NCBI GenBank assembly: GCA_026315105.1
Contig: CM048753.1
Coordinates: forward strand, 70,487,547-70,551,546
Source of the DNA: Locusta migratoria
Taxonomy: Eukaryota; Arthropoda; Insecta; Orthoptera; Acrididae
Length of the DNA stretch: 64,000 nucleotides
Reading direction: 5' to 3'
The notes under the pieces were generated by a model that saw nothing but the letters and a program-made list of their open reading frames with translations, did no database searches and was not told where the DNA came from. Below, piece by piece: positions 51,426 through 62,384 of the stretch. Each line of letters begins with the position of its first letter. The first letter of the stretch is position 1. A program made the translations under genes and the position numbers.

Positions 51426-52058
51426 TCCCCCACCCATAGATAAAGTGCCCCCTCTCCTCCCTCCCCTTCCGCTCCCCCGCTTGGCTACCCCCCTCCCTGC
51501 CCTGGAGTCCCTACGGCTCTTCCCTGCCGCCCCCCTTTTCTTCACCGCCTTTTTTTTTCTCCCCTCTCCCCCACGCTTTGCTCCGCCCCCTTTTTATCAG
51601 GGTCCTGGACCGACAGCTTTAACAGTGCTACGTCAAGTGTTGTGTATTGTGCTACAGTGAAGTGTGTGTTTTTTAACTGCGTCCACCGCAACCAGACAAG
51701 TGTCGCACCGTGTATTTTACTTAGTGTCTCCGTGTACTCGCCGTCCTGTGTTCTTGTCGTCCTACATGTGCTTTTTAGGTCACCGTGGCTCCTCGTTTTT
51801 AACTGACTACATCCGGTTTTTGTTCACCTGTCAACTGTTTGTACCTCCAATTGTCGCCATGTATGTGTCATTGTTCCTCCGTTGATTTTTCGCCTGTCAT
51901 GTATTTTAAATTTCATCTCATCAATGTATTTTATTTCTCTCGGCTGAAGAGCAGCCTCTGGAGCTGCTGCCAGCCTACTGGTGAAATCGCTGGTGTGGAA
52001 ATAAAATAAAGGAAAAAAAAAGTTCCTTTGTTGGTTTTTGTGTTCGCCCTTAGAGACC

Positions 52059-52091
52059 AGACGATAATGTATATGTACATCGAAACCGGTC
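52059..52091 (+). ncRNA. Hammerhead-like motif, degenerate
   Basis: CAGACGA, T, an imperfect TGTAT/GTACA hairpin, GAAA and CCGGTC, followed by TTATAAATAAAG. The second core base is A instead of U and stem II is not clean. Confidence 0.35.
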
Positions 52092-52389
52092 GTCTGTTAT
52101 AAATAAAGACGAAATACCGCGATCCTGGCATTTGATTATTCAAAAGGCTTCGGATATCAAAATAAATAAGTGGCCCAGTATCGGCGAGCTTCCCCTATTA
52201 CTAATTTTCATTAATTAATTAAAAAAAGAATTTAGAAGCACTAATACAGGAAGTAGTTATACTGCTATTTTAACCGATTATTAGCAATAAAAAAAAGGTT
52301 ACAAGCGACAGCAAGTAAGGTTATCTCATCCGTAGTACCGGTACTGTTCGTTTGACATAATGGTTTTGATGTGCTTCAGTTGGTGTTTT
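52092..52389. other. Unassigned AT-rich stretch
   Basis: Nothing recognisable. Confidence 0.4.
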
Positions 52390-52399
52390 GTATAATTTT

Positions 52400-52632
52400 A
52401 TATGACTTAACTCATTTTGTAGAAATGTCTTTCACGGTTATATATATTTTTATATGACTTAACACATTTTCGTAGAAATGTCTTTCACATTTTTTATGAC
52501 TGCTCACAGTATATTGTTCCCAAGATGTTTTATGGTTAGTTTTATTCACGCAACTTTCACAGTTTCTATGACTGCACACAGTATAGTATGCCCAAGATGT
52601 TTTATGTATAGCTTTATTCACGTAACTTTCAA
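52400..52632 (+). repeat. Local tandem duplications (about 55 bp and about 73 bp)
   Basis: TATGACTTAAC.CATTTT.GTAGAAATGTCTTTCAC occurs at about 52402 and 52457. ATGACTGC.CACAGTATA..., CCCAAGATGTTTTATG and TTTATTCACG.AACTTTCA occur twice, about 73 bp apart (52496 and 52568). Confidence 0.88.
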
Positions 52633-52922
52633 TGCCAACCCTGCGCCATCTGGTGGCGAATGGGGCCTGGGTTACCTGTTACGGTGTTCCCCCCCTCTCG
52701 CCACAGTTGAGCATGTAAGTCTGGTTGAACACCTTCACCAGACATCCATGATGGTATTTTAAATTTGTAATCAGGAATCTATACCAAGATGGTGTAATTC
52801 CCATCGTTTTTTAAAATCTTTTGTAAGTATACATGTATTAATATGGTATATACTCCTTATAGATATCACTATTACGTTCTATATACATCCAAAAATATAA
52901 TTTTCTTCTTTTGTACCACAGT

Positions 52923-52949
52923 CTGATGATGATGTTCTCGAAACGCGTC
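52923..52949 (+). ncRNA. Hammerhead-like motif with intact core
   Basis: CTGATGA, T, a weak two-pair stem II (GA with TC), GAAA and CGCGTC. The core strands are perfect and stem III can form A-U and C-G with a two-base loop, but stem II is short and stem I is not evident. ATGAAATAAAG follows, similar to the other candidates. Confidence 0.4.
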
Positions 52950-53426
52950 ATGAAATAAAGCTAACTGCGACCAAGACATTTCAACAATTTTTTCATACAT
53001 TTACCCTGCACTAGCTCGGCACTCACAACCGCACTGCCATTGCCATTAACGAGAATTGCATCGGGAGGCGAGCGCTGCAGTTGCAACAAAAGCGGCAAGA
53101 ATTCGCGACTGCGCCTGCGCCTGCGGTGCACGTTTGGCGTTTGGCGTTTCGGTTTTGCTGGCTGGCCATCATTTGCGGCCCACCAGGATTAGGGGAGGGA
53201 GGGATTTAATGCGACCGGAAATACGGCCGCGTATTTCGCCTCACCGCAACCGGCGGTCAGTGCTAATGGTTCGTGGCACCCGTTAATCCCGACACCGCAC
53301 CGGCCATACCGAAAGGCTCCCTCAACGCCTGTGTAGGGCGTTGGCTACGGGAGCTGTAGCGAAAAGAAGGGTCCAACGATCGTCCGTGGATACACGCAAT
53401 GCGTAGTTACAATGTAAACAAAGCTT
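52950..53426. other. Unassigned; GC-rich patch
   Basis: 53040-53300 is CpG-rich, with a short Arg-rich open frame that has no domain. Confidence 0.4.
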
Positions 53427-53850
53427 CTCATGAAACTTCCTGGCAGATTAAAATTGTGTGCCGGAACCGGGACTCGAACCTGGGACCTTTGTCTTTCGCG
53501 GGCAAGCGCACTACCGACTGTGCTATCCCGACACGACTCACGATGCCGCCTCACAACTTCACTTCCGCCAGTACCTCGCCTCCTACTTCCCAAACTTCAC
53601 AGAAGCTCTCCTGCAAACACGCAAGACTAGCACTGCTGGAAGAAAGGAGGCGAGGTACTGGCGGAAGTAGAGTTGTGAGGCGGCATCGTGAGTCGTATCG
53701 TGGTAGCTCAGTGGTAGTGCGTTTTCCCGCGAAAGGCAAAGGTCCCAGGTTCCAGTCCTGGTTCCGGCACACAATTTTAATCTGCCAGGAAGTTTCATAT
53801 CAGCGCACACTCCGCTGCAGAGTGAAAGTTTCATTCTGGAAACTTCTCAT
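53427..53850. mobile_element. SINE family C inverted dimer
   Basis: The minus unit (about 53427-53645) and plus unit (about 53646-53850) have the same arrangement as 31358-31900. The plus-unit head reads GTGGTAGCTCAGTGGTAGTG, the more tRNA-like version. The plus unit also has the full GTGAAAGTTTCATTCTGGAA tail. Confidence 0.88.
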
Positions 53851-53913
53851 TTTCAGAAATACAGAGTGTACTTACGAGGGGCGTTTGAAAAGACATTTTA
53901 AAGTGAGACAGAT

Positions 53914-54475
53914 GGCGCAGCGGCAGAGTAACCGAGCGGTCTAAAGCGTCTCGATGCGTAGCGCGCGGTTGCTCCCCGTGGAGGTTCGAGTCCTCCCTGG
54001 GGCATGGGTGTGTGTGTTGTGTTTACGTAAATTTACCTTAGCCGCGGTGGAGTAGCCGAGCGGTTTAAGGCGCCTCGCTGCGGAGCGCGTGGTTTCTCGC
54101 CGTCGGAGGTTCGAGTCCTTCCTAGGGCATGGGTGTATGTGTTGTGTTTAGGTTAATTTACCTTAGCCGCGGTGAAGTAGCCGAGCGGTCTAAGGCGTCT
54201 TGCTGCGGAGCGCGTGGTTGCTCGCCGTGGAGGTTCCAGTCCTCCCTGGGGCATGTGTGTGTGTGTGTGTTGTGTTTAGGTTAATTTACCTTACCCGCGG
54301 TGGAGTAGCCGAGCGGTCTACGGCGCCTCGCTGTGGAGGTTCGAGTCCTCCCTGGGGCATCGGTGTGTGTGTGTTTTCCTTAGGTTAGTTTACCTAGGTT
54401 TAAATAGTTTGTAAGCTACGGACTGATGACCACGCAGTTTGGTACGATAGATTTACAAACATTTGAACAAGTTAT
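53914..54475 (+). mobile_element. SINE family B head tetramer with one tail
   Basis: Four tRNA-like heads of about 125 bp follow one another, starting near 53914, 54041, 54165 and 54293. Each has AGTAGCCGAGCGGT-like and GAGGTTCGAGTCC-like boxes and a TTAGGTTAATTTACCTTA end. Only the last has the full tail (GTAAGCTACGGACTGATGAC to AACATTTGAAC). Confidence 0.92.
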
Positions 54476-54779
54476 TTTAAGTATTTTGTTTCTAGTAATC
54501 TTAATGTTAACTATTCTGCCAATCAAGTGTTTTGCTGACGACTGTGTCATTCTCATGCTGGTGAGTGTTAGTGAGGGACGTTGATAATTGAGTGCAACAT
54601 TGGTCTCCAATCCAACACGGTTTCCGAGCTAAAACAGTTTCAAAAAACAAAAACAAAAAAAAATTACATAGTTTCATTTCTTTCTTACTATAAAGTGACA
54701 AAAGCAAAGCATCATTTTTCGTAAAAGTTTGTCGGTTGCAAAAGTGTTTGCCAACCTTCTGTTGTACAACAAAAAAAAT
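54476..54779. other. Unassigned AT-rich stretch
   Basis: Nothing recognisable. Confidence 0.4.
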
Positions 54780-54919
54780 GTTCAAATGTTTGTAGAACTT
54801 ATGGGACTTAACTACAGGGTCATCAGTCCCTAAGCTTGCAAACTACTTATGAACTAGCTTACACTAAGGACGGCACAAATATCCATGCCCGAGGGGGAAT
54901 TCGAACCCCCGACCGTAGT
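54780..54919 (-). mobile_element. SINE family A copy, head truncated
   Basis: The tail and B box (GGGTTCGAA on the minus strand) are present, and the head is cut at CCGTAGTG. TTGTACAAC (left) and TTGTGCAAC (right) may be the duplication. Confidence 0.85.
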
Positions 54920-55214
54920 GTTGTGCAACAGTAACGTGTGTTATTATACATTAATATTGTCGTGGTTAATTATAACACACTCTCATTGCCCAATTGTGCT
55001 GCCGACCGTGTTAATTACTTAATGTTTTTTACTATTTCATTGTTTGTTACTTCCTACAATTTCCAATACTTTACTGTGTGAGTTCGGTTGTTCCGAAATT
55101 TAATCACTTCAATTTGTAATCAGTAGAGCAGGAGGAACGAGCTATCTTGACCACGAAGTTTGGTCCGGTAGATTTTCAAACATTTGAACATTTGAATTTA
55201 CCTTAGTTCAAGTG
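54920..55214. other. Unassigned, ends with a SINE B tail scrap
   Basis: 55147-55190 (GACCACGAAGTTTGGTCCGG to AACATTTGAACATT) is the last part of a family B SINE. Confidence 0.6.
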
Positions 55215-55775
55215 AAACTCAGCTTGCCCTTTTCTCACATGACATCTTGCGAGCCATGGATGAAGGGCAACAGGCGGATTGTTTTTTTCTCGACTTCAAA
55301 AAGCCGTTCGACGCGGTGCCACACTGCAGACTGCTAACGAAGATACGAGCTTATGGAATAGGTTCACAGATTTGTGACTGGCTGGAAGACTTCCTAAGTA
55401 ATAGAACGCAGTACGTTGTTCTCGACGGCGAGTGTTCATCAGAGACGAGTGTATCGTCAGGTGTGCCCCAGGGGAGTGTGATAGGACCGCTATTATTTTC
55501 TATCTATATAAATGATCTGATGGACAGAGTAAGTAGTAATTTGCGGCTGTTTGCTGATGATCCTGTGGTGTATGGGAGGGTGTCGTCTGTAACTGACTGT
55601 AATAGCATACAGGATGACTTAGACAAAATTTGTAGTTGCTGCGCAGAATGGCAGCTAGCTGTCAATGTGGAAAAATGTAAGGTGATGCGCAGTAGGGAAA
55701 ACAATACTATAATGTTCGAATACAGCATTAGTAGTGAGCTTCTTGATGCTGACGCATTGTTTTGTATTGTGATTG
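55215..55775 (+). mobile_element. CR1/L2-like LINE, second family, core fragment
   Basis: It begins abruptly at AAACTCAGCTTGCCCTTTTC and stops after SSELLDADAL; both ends are lost. The protein differs clearly from the first CR1 family and matches 61283-62222. Confidence 0.85.
55220..55765 (+). pseudogene. CR1/L2-like reverse transcriptase core (second family)
   Basis: The true frame enters before the first ATG: ETQLAL-like, FSHDILRAMDEGQQ, CFFLDFKKPFDAVPHCRLLT, ICDWLEDFLSNRTQYVVLDG, SGVPQGSVIGPLLFSIYIND and LRLFADDPVVYGRV (catalytic FADD intact), then CCAEWQLAVNVEKCKVM. It leaves the family after SSELLDAD. An A-to-P change in KAFD (here KPFD) affects a normally conserved position. Confidence 0.88.
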
Positions 55776-55823
55776 AAACGTGCAGTTCACTTTACATGTT
55801 TGTCCCACATTGTGGAACACTTT

Positions 55824-56029
55824 CAAAAATGTTCAAATGTTTGTAGATCTATCGGACCAAACGGCGTGGTCATCAGTCCGTAGCTTACAAACTACTTAAA
55901 CCTAGGTAAACTACCCTACGGACAAACACACACACACCCATGCCCCAGGGAGGACTCGAACCTCCACGGCGAGCAACCGCGCGCTCTGCAGCGAGACGCT
56001 TTATACCGCTCGGCTACTCCACCGCGGCA
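55824..56029 (-). mobile_element. SINE family B copy
   Basis: Complete on the minus strand (GCCGCGGTGGAGTAGCCGAG at the right end). The near-identical duplication TGGAACACTTT (55813-55823) and TGGAACAGTTT (56030-56040) flanks it. Confidence 0.92.
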
Positions 56030-56040
56030 TGGAACAGTTT

Positions 56041-56431
56041 ACCAGGTATCTATTCACCAGCAGTGAATACGATTGCTATGTCTCTACACCATTGCAATCT
56101 GCCCGATCGAACCTATTGGCTGTGCATTATCCGTTCTCCTTATCAGATATTCTCTTGGCTGAGGTAGCACTTTGGGGCAGTGAAGGGCATCACAATTGGT
56201 GCATTTTGGTGATGGAGTCTGGTCGGGCTGCCATTAGCTGAAAGCCATCACTTAACTGAACTGCTAATGAACAGTGACTCGACAAATGCCGCTTCACTAA
56301 TCTGATATTTGAGACCTACTTCACTAGGCCAGGAGCCAAAATTGTCTCTTATCAGAATTTTGTTTTTATTATTGGAGAATTTTGTATGTTGGTAGCCGTA
56401 TGACCATTTTCCACACTCATTCTTTACAGGC
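56041..56431. other. Unassigned stretch
   Basis: Short open frames without domains. Confidence 0.4.
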
Positions 56432-56442
56432 AGTTATTTTGG

Positions 56443-56638
56443 GCCGACCGCAGTGGCCGAGCGGTCTGCGGCTCGCCAGTCACAGTCTGCACGGCCGCTA
56501 CGGTCGGGGATTCGAATCCCCCCTCGGGCATGGATGTTTGTGTCGTCTATAGTATAAGGTAGTTCATAAGTATTTTGTAAGTTTTGGGACTGATGAACCC
56601 GCAGTTAAGTCCCTTAAGCTCAACAAACATTTGAACAT
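56443..56638 (+). mobile_element. SINE family A copy
   Basis: Complete, from GCCGACCGCAGTGGCCGAGC to AACATTTGAACAT. The exact duplication AGTTATTTTGG flanks it (56432-56442, 56639-56649). Confidence 0.94.
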
Positions 56639-56649
56639 AGTTATTTTGG

Positions 56650-59330
56650 TCCAACCAGAAACTATAATGGGTTCCATATACCTGGAACTACTAATAAAGG
56701 ACAGCGGTAATTTAGGAAGGCGTAAAAAAAGCAATTGTTATATTGGGTGAGGCACTTAAAACTGTTTCTTCGGAATAATTGGAAAATTCAAGCCGGATTT
56801 AAAAAGAATTGCAATAACAGTTGTTCATTTCGATGAGGGACATTTGTTAATATAAATCTCGACGCCCTTGCATCGCCATTGAGCGTGGGGATGACTTTGA
56901 AATATTATATAGGAACCAAATTTTTTCTTCCACATTTAGATGCTCCGCGAAAAATTATGTAACCTTTGTAATATTTCATAACAGATTATGCTGTAATGGG
57001 TAAAAAATAACGATATGGAAATCTTCTGCCTCAAGCAAGTAGAAGGATGTAACCTGCTCAATGAGAAACACCTGTTTTTGGGAATTATTTGAAAACTGCT
57101 TGTGTAGTTACAAGCAAAAGTACGATACAGGAGGAACAAACTAAACCTGCTCCCCTCGCCTATGGACACTCTTACACACGAGTTTGCGTAATTCAAAACC
57201 TATACCGGTGGTCATGTTTTAAATCATTTTACATTCTAGTACAGGGTCAACACAAGCTTAGAAACATGTGGGATTTTTATTATTTCAACTGGTATACTTT
57301 TTAACGGTCATTTTATCTTTGACACGTAACTTAACACTTATTGACATCGTTAGCAAGGGACGCATCATCGATGCCAGAAAACAGTAACACCCAGCGGCAT
57401 CTAGGTATGAGTTTAAGTATTAATTACAACATCCTGGTCGTTTTTTACATTTGATATGTATCAAACGAGTTTGTACAATCATTAGGTGACAAATAAGCCA
57501 GAAATGTTTTTACTTTTTGTAAATGGCTTATCATGCCTTTGAAACTATTTTCTAAAAACAAGTGATAATGTATAGAACGATTACTTTTAACTCTTTTATT
57601 TGATGACTACGTTTAAATTTAATTTTATAACGATTTTTTCTTTTTTGTAAACTTGTCATAAATGAAAGCCATGTTGTTTTATTACTTTGACTTCTCTACT
57701 TCATTTATTCTGTTGATAAAAATTGTTATATTCGTTATACTGTAGAGGGCAGCACAAGCCCAAATTATGTTCTATGACGTCACCCACTTTCGATTTTGAA
57801 ATAGTGTTTGTGTAGTTTTGAAACGGCAAAAATGTCCAATTGTCATTCTTCGCGTGATGTGAGTTATCCATGTTAATAACTTCTTCAGTTGAACACAAGG
57901 TATGTATAATTAATTAAAACATTGTTATGTCTGTTATAATGTCATAAGTGGTACTTATGTAACATTTTCATGTAGTAACAGTGTGTTTCCCTTGTGCTTT
58001 TTAGCACTGTTAATGGCCAGTTACTGGCCGAAATCATGATTTGCCAATGAAGAATTTAAAAAGAGATCGACTGGGTGCTGAAAATTCTCAGAGTATTGGA
58101 AAAAATAAATATTTGAAATGTTTTGAAATACGGTTATATCTCGAACCAATAGACATTGGCCCCTATTCATAGGTTTAACAAGTCCACTTTCAGCAAACTG
58201 TTGTACAATACTGCGAACATTCGTTGCAAAACGAACGTACCTGTAAGGAAACATAACAGCTTCCCTTTGACGAAATCCCTCAATTTTTTCTGTGAATCTC
58301 AAAGTACCAGAAAATGATATGTTCCCTGTCTGTAACCGTTGACATTAGCGTGGAGATGTGCACAATCCGAACCATGAAACCTCTGACCACGGACCGAGAA
58401 AATGATCAAGATATATACTTCATTCGATTCTGGGAAGTGTCACATGATAGCAGTAAAAAAATTTCATAAGTGGAGACTCGATATTTCGACTCTCGGAATT
58501 AGGAATTTCGCGTCATCAGAGCGCCGTAAAAGAAAAACTGCGGGTACATTCTGTCTTCACCGAAAAAGGTACTCCACCATTATTTCGCGAAGTAAATAGT
58601 TAAAAGACTTTAAAACTTTTTAGGCTGCCATTGTAAATGCCTATTGAAACACTTTGTTTAAAAAGTTCATACTTTTTGAGACATGTAATATTTTCAAGGT
58701 CGATTTACTTCTTTTTCGCACATAAATTTCGAGATGTGATACCCGTTTCATTCTAATTAACGAGACTCTACTGTGTAGCGATCACGAAAACATTCCACAG
58801 TGCTGCATATCTTCTTGCAGGAAGGTACACAACAGACATGCCATGCCTCGACGTGACTACCAAATAAAAAATACGCAGAAAGCAATAATTTGTTTTCTTC
58901 ATAAGCAGCCTCTTTACAATTTTTTGGTTGGGTGCACTAGCTTTCTATGGCAATGTTCAGTTCCGTTTTTGCAATCGCCAAACATTCGAACATTAAGAAC
59001 ACGCCACAAACAAGCAAACAGCAGCTCGACAGGTCCAATATAAGTAGCAACTAAACAGCCACAAAGATCTATCTTTCCACATAACTTCCGCGTGCATGTA
59101 CAATTGTTTTCGTAAATGAAAAGGTCTTGTTGCTTCCAGATGACAAGCTGTGAAAACTTGTCATTTCTGAACTAAGGCAGATAAAGGCAGATAAAATGAC
59201 ATAACGTAAGTATCGTAAATAAGTTAGGCCTAATATATGTAACAAAGTTGTCAAATGAAATTACTCATGCAACTCGCTGTATAACCAAATTAAGTAACTT
59301 GTATTCTAGAAAATAAAAGGCAAAAACTCA
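56650..59330. other. AT-rich stretch without recognisable elements
   Basis: About 2.7 kb with no SINE, LINE or transposase similarity that I can see, and only short chance frames. This is the largest repeat-poor part of the window. CTATGACGTCACCC lies near 57773. It might be single-copy intergenic or intronic sequence. Confidence 0.5.
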
Positions 59331-59363
59331 CAGAAGATGCCTCAATAAGTGGCGAAACATGTT
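59331..59363 (+). ncRNA. Hammerhead-like motif, near-complete
   Basis: CAGAAGA, T, GCC, loop, GGC, GAAA, CATGTT. One core change (A for U at the second position) and the extra T are present. Stem III can form A-U and C-G and the cleavage base would be U. It is not in an obvious foldback. Confidence 0.4.
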
Positions 59364-59729
59364 TGGGCCTTGAAACAAAACAAGGTGTCTTCATAAGGCG
59401 GATTTAACAACAAATCTAAAACAGCAAGCACGGAAGATGAGCTGCACCATCACAAGATGATCAAAAATCTTCTTGCTTTCAAGGACACTTTCTAGCATAA
59501 TAGTATGATAACCAGTTAGATTACGTACGTTACTAACATAGCATGAGAATATAAGATCCTATTGTGTTATATTGTGCTTAGCAACAATATGCCCACAATT
59601 TATACGCGAGAGGAGCGACTCTAGCAGTTAAACTGCCCGCCGTGAACTTTGATAAAGCGTTATTGTCGAGAGAATCCATCCAGAACGCGAGCCGACTTCA
59701 TCAGTAACTTCAAGAAAACTAATTTCGAA
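59364..59729. other. Unassigned stretch
   Basis: Nothing recognisable. Confidence 0.4.
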
Positions 59730-60271
59730 AATAGTGAAGAATCCCTTTATAAGATTTTTATTGCCATAGGTTCGTCTAATGCTTTTATATGACTATTTTC
59801 TACTCGTTAAAGAGTCATTATCAAATCTTACTTGTCCAGGCTTCTTAAGAAATATACTTCAGATGAAGCAACATCACTGCGGCAAGTTACAAATGGTATG
59901 CACATCAACAGTAGAACATGCATTTGGGTCATGGTGTTAAAGACCATGTGCTACACGTGCCTCATGTCTAGGTAGTATGTTATCACAGTTATTATTATTA
60001 TTTTTTTTTTCAGTGTGAAAACATACTACCTAGACAAGGGGCACATGTAGCACATGGTTTTTAACACCATGACCCAAATGCATGTTCTACTGTTAATGTG
60101 CATACCATTTTTAAGTTCCCACAGTGATGTTGCTTCATCTGAAGTATATTTCTTAACAAGACTGGACAAGTAAGATTTGATAATGACTCTTTAACGAGTA
60201 GAAACTACTCATATAAAAGCAATAGACGAACCTATGGCAATAAAAATCTTGTAAGGGTATTCTTGACTATT
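59730..60271. repeat. Foldback element, arms about 260 bp
   Basis: The arms 59730-59989 and 60011-60271 are reverse complements with a loop of about 21 bp (ATTATTATTT run). The outer ends read AATAGTGAAGAATCCC and its near complement. The arms differ at scattered positions. No coding content and no hammerhead-like block was seen. Confidence 0.9.
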
Positions 60272-60722
60272 ACATTGAAAGATCGCCTCCTACAAAAAAA
60301 TCCTGAATAAGATGTCAGGTAATCATAATTTCGAAAAGCCGAAGATTCGGCTAAATTTTGGCTGAAGCGAGACTGCAGACGAAACCAATATTTGCCCGAA
60401 ACTGGCCGAAACCGAATATTTGGTCAGTCCTTAGTTTCTGAACACAAGTCGTAGTATCGCTTATCTCTGTAAAGACCCCCTACGCACGTTTCGATTTGTC
60501 GGGACTAATTTATCGGCGGCCAGATAAATTGGAACGCGTGGAGGCACTTGCCGACCAACTTTGCTTGTCGGGTGGTTGGTCAAGCCTGGCCGTCCGATAT
60601 TCGACCTCGCCTCCCACGCCTCCCTCCCCCCCCCCAGTCCACCCAACAAATTGTGCGTATGTAGCACTACTCCACCAACCAAATTATTTGGAAAGCAAAT
60701 GGACGGATTTTTTACATATACA
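60272..60722. other. Unassigned stretch
   Basis: A C run is near 60630. Open frames on both strands have no domain. Confidence 0.4.
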
Positions 60723-61074
60723 CAGGGTGTTACAAAAAGGTACGGCCAAACTTTCAGCAAACATTCCTCACACACAAAGAAAGAAAATATGTTATGCGGA
60801 CATGTGTCCGGAAACGCTTGATTTCCATGTTAGAGCTCATTTTACTACTGCTCTTTAAATTCCAACGTAATCAAATTGTAAATTTTCACAATCGACATGT
60901 GTGGGCTAACGAGAATTGTGCAATCACTTCATCAACACAGATTTTCTGTGAACTTTTGGGCAGGAATTGTTGGTGACGTCTTGATTGGGCCTCATGTTCT
61001 TCCACCTACGCTCACTGGAGCACATTATAATGATTTCATACGGGATACTCTACCTGTGCTGCTAGAACATGTGC
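60723..61074 (+). mobile_element. DD41D-type Tc1/mariner element, left part
   Basis: Left terminal repeat CAGGGTGTTACAAAAAGGTA through CACACAAAGAAAGAAAATAT and CATGTGTCCGGAAACGC, then transposase code from HQHRFSVNFWAGIVGDVLIG to TLPVLLEHVPYQ. It stops just before the second catalytic Asp, at the 70-bp motif at 61075. This copy keeps a little more sequence around 60870-60930 (VWANENCAI) than the 9151 copy. Confidence 0.85.
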
Positions 61075-61237
61075 CTTATCAGGTGTCGAACCAAATACAC
61101 CGCACACAGTACGGTACATTAGTGCTTTTGTTGTTGTAAATATGAAGTATGTATCACAGAGAGAATGAGATGCCAGATTATCAGGTCTTGAACCGGATAC
61201 CTTGCACAAAGTATGGTATGTTATTTCTTTTGTTGTT
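61075..61237 (+). repeat. Two copies of the 70-bp dispersed motif
   Basis: The motif is at 61075-61141 and 61170-61237, in the same orientation. The 46293 copy is similar. They lie between two DD41D pieces. Confidence 0.7.
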
Positions 61238-61282
61238 TGACTGGGTGTTACAGAAAGGTACGGCCAAACTTTCAGGAAACAT

Positions 61283-62222
61283 CTACATACATACTCCGCA
61301 ATTCACCGTAAGGTGCGTGGCGGAGGGTACACTGTACCACTACTAGGCATTTCCTTTCCTATTCCACTCCCAAATTGAACGAGGAAAAAAAGAATGCCTA
61401 TATGCCTCCGTACGAGCCCTAATTTCTCTTATCTTGTCTTTGTGATCTTTACGCGAAATGTAAGTAGGCGGCAGCCAGATCGTACTACACTCAGCTTCAA
61501 ATTCCGGCCCTCTAAATTTACTTAACAGAAATTCACGAAAAGAATGTCGTCTTTCTTCCAGCGATCCCCAATTGAGTTGCCGGAGCATTTCCGTGACACT
61601 CGGGCATTGGTCGAACCTACCGGTAACAAATCTAGCTGCTCGCCTCTGAACCGCCTCTATGTCCTCCTTCAAACCTATCTGCTGCGGGTCCCAAATACTT
61701 GAGCAATACTCAAGACATGGTCGTACAAGCGTTTTATACGCGGTCTCCTTTACAGGTGAAGCACATCTTCCCAAAATTCTCCCAATAAACCGAAGTCGGC
61801 CGTCTGCCTTACTTACAACTGTCCTTACATGCTCGTTCCATTTCATATCGCTCTGCAATGTTACGCCTAGATATTTGAACGACGCGACCGCATCAAGAAG
61901 CTCACTACTGATGCTGTATTCGAACATTATAGGATTGTTTTTTCTACTCATGCGCGTCAACTTACATTTTTCTACATTGAGAGCTAGCTGCCATTCTTCG
62001 CACCAACTAGAAATTTTGTCTAAGTCAACCTGTATGCTATTACAGTCAGTTACAGACGACGCCCTCCCATACATCACAGCATCATCAGCAAACAGCCGCA
62101 AATTACAACTTACTCTGTCCATCAGATCATTTATATAGATAGAAAATAATAGCGGTCCTATCACACTCCCCTGGGGCACGCCTGACGATACACTCGTCTC
62201 TGATGAACACTCGCTGTCGAGA
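61283..62222 (-). mobile_element. CR1/L2-like LINE, second family, 5'-truncated
   Basis: The 3' end (plus-strand ACATACATACTCCGCAATTC) is at the left and the 5' truncation is at CTCGACAGCGAG (minus strand). There is no clear duplication at the junctions; the host repeat lost a few bases instead. Confidence 0.88.
61343..62222 (-). pseudogene. CR1/L2-like reverse transcriptase C-terminal two thirds (second family)
   Basis: The minus-strand frame is open from the host transposon into the LINE, so the first residues up to about codon 52 (at 62222) are not LINE protein. The LINE part reads SSETSVSSGVPQGSVIGPLL, LRLFADDAVMYGRA (catalytic FADD intact), WCEEWQLALNVEKCKLT, FKYLGVTLQSDMKWNEHV and TAYKTLVRPCLEYCSSIWDP. 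It continues with IEAVQRRAARFVTGRF, TEMLRQLNWGSLEERR and KIREIRARTEAYRHSFFPRS, to a natural stop. There is no frameshift in about 290 codons, so the insertion is probably young. Confidence 0.92.
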
Positions 62223-62384
62223 CACAAAGAAAGAAAGTATGTTACGTTCACATGTGTCCGGAAACGCTTAATTTCCATGTTAGAGCTCATTTTAGTATTT
62301 CTCTTTAAATGTAAAATGAAATAATTCGTAGAGACAATTGTCAAAATACCCAATTGTTTGGTTACGCAATTGTGCAATCATGTC

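Larger units (their letters stand above)
49545..52021 (+). mobile_element. Jockey-type LINE, 5'-truncated, GC-rich
   Basis: The exact duplication GTTCCTTTGTT at 49534-49544 and 52022-52032 brackets it. The 3' end is a poly(A) tail after AATAAAATAAAGG. It is much more C-rich than its surroundings, as is common in this LINE group. It carries a reverse transcriptase and the C-terminal region, interrupted by a MITE-like insertion at 50378-50777. Confidence 0.92.

Noticed and set aside
50880..51545. A 221-codon minus-strand Gly/Glu-rich frame
   Set aside because: Antisense to the C-terminal part of the same LINE. The low-complexity composition mirrors the C-rich coding strand.
53699..53772. Possible genuine tRNA gene (GTAGCTCAGTGGTAGTG with B box)
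   Set aside because: It lies in the head of a SINE C dimer with the SINE tail attached, the B box carries a change (GGTTCCAGTCC), and a mature tRNA fold with proper acceptor pairing is not evident.
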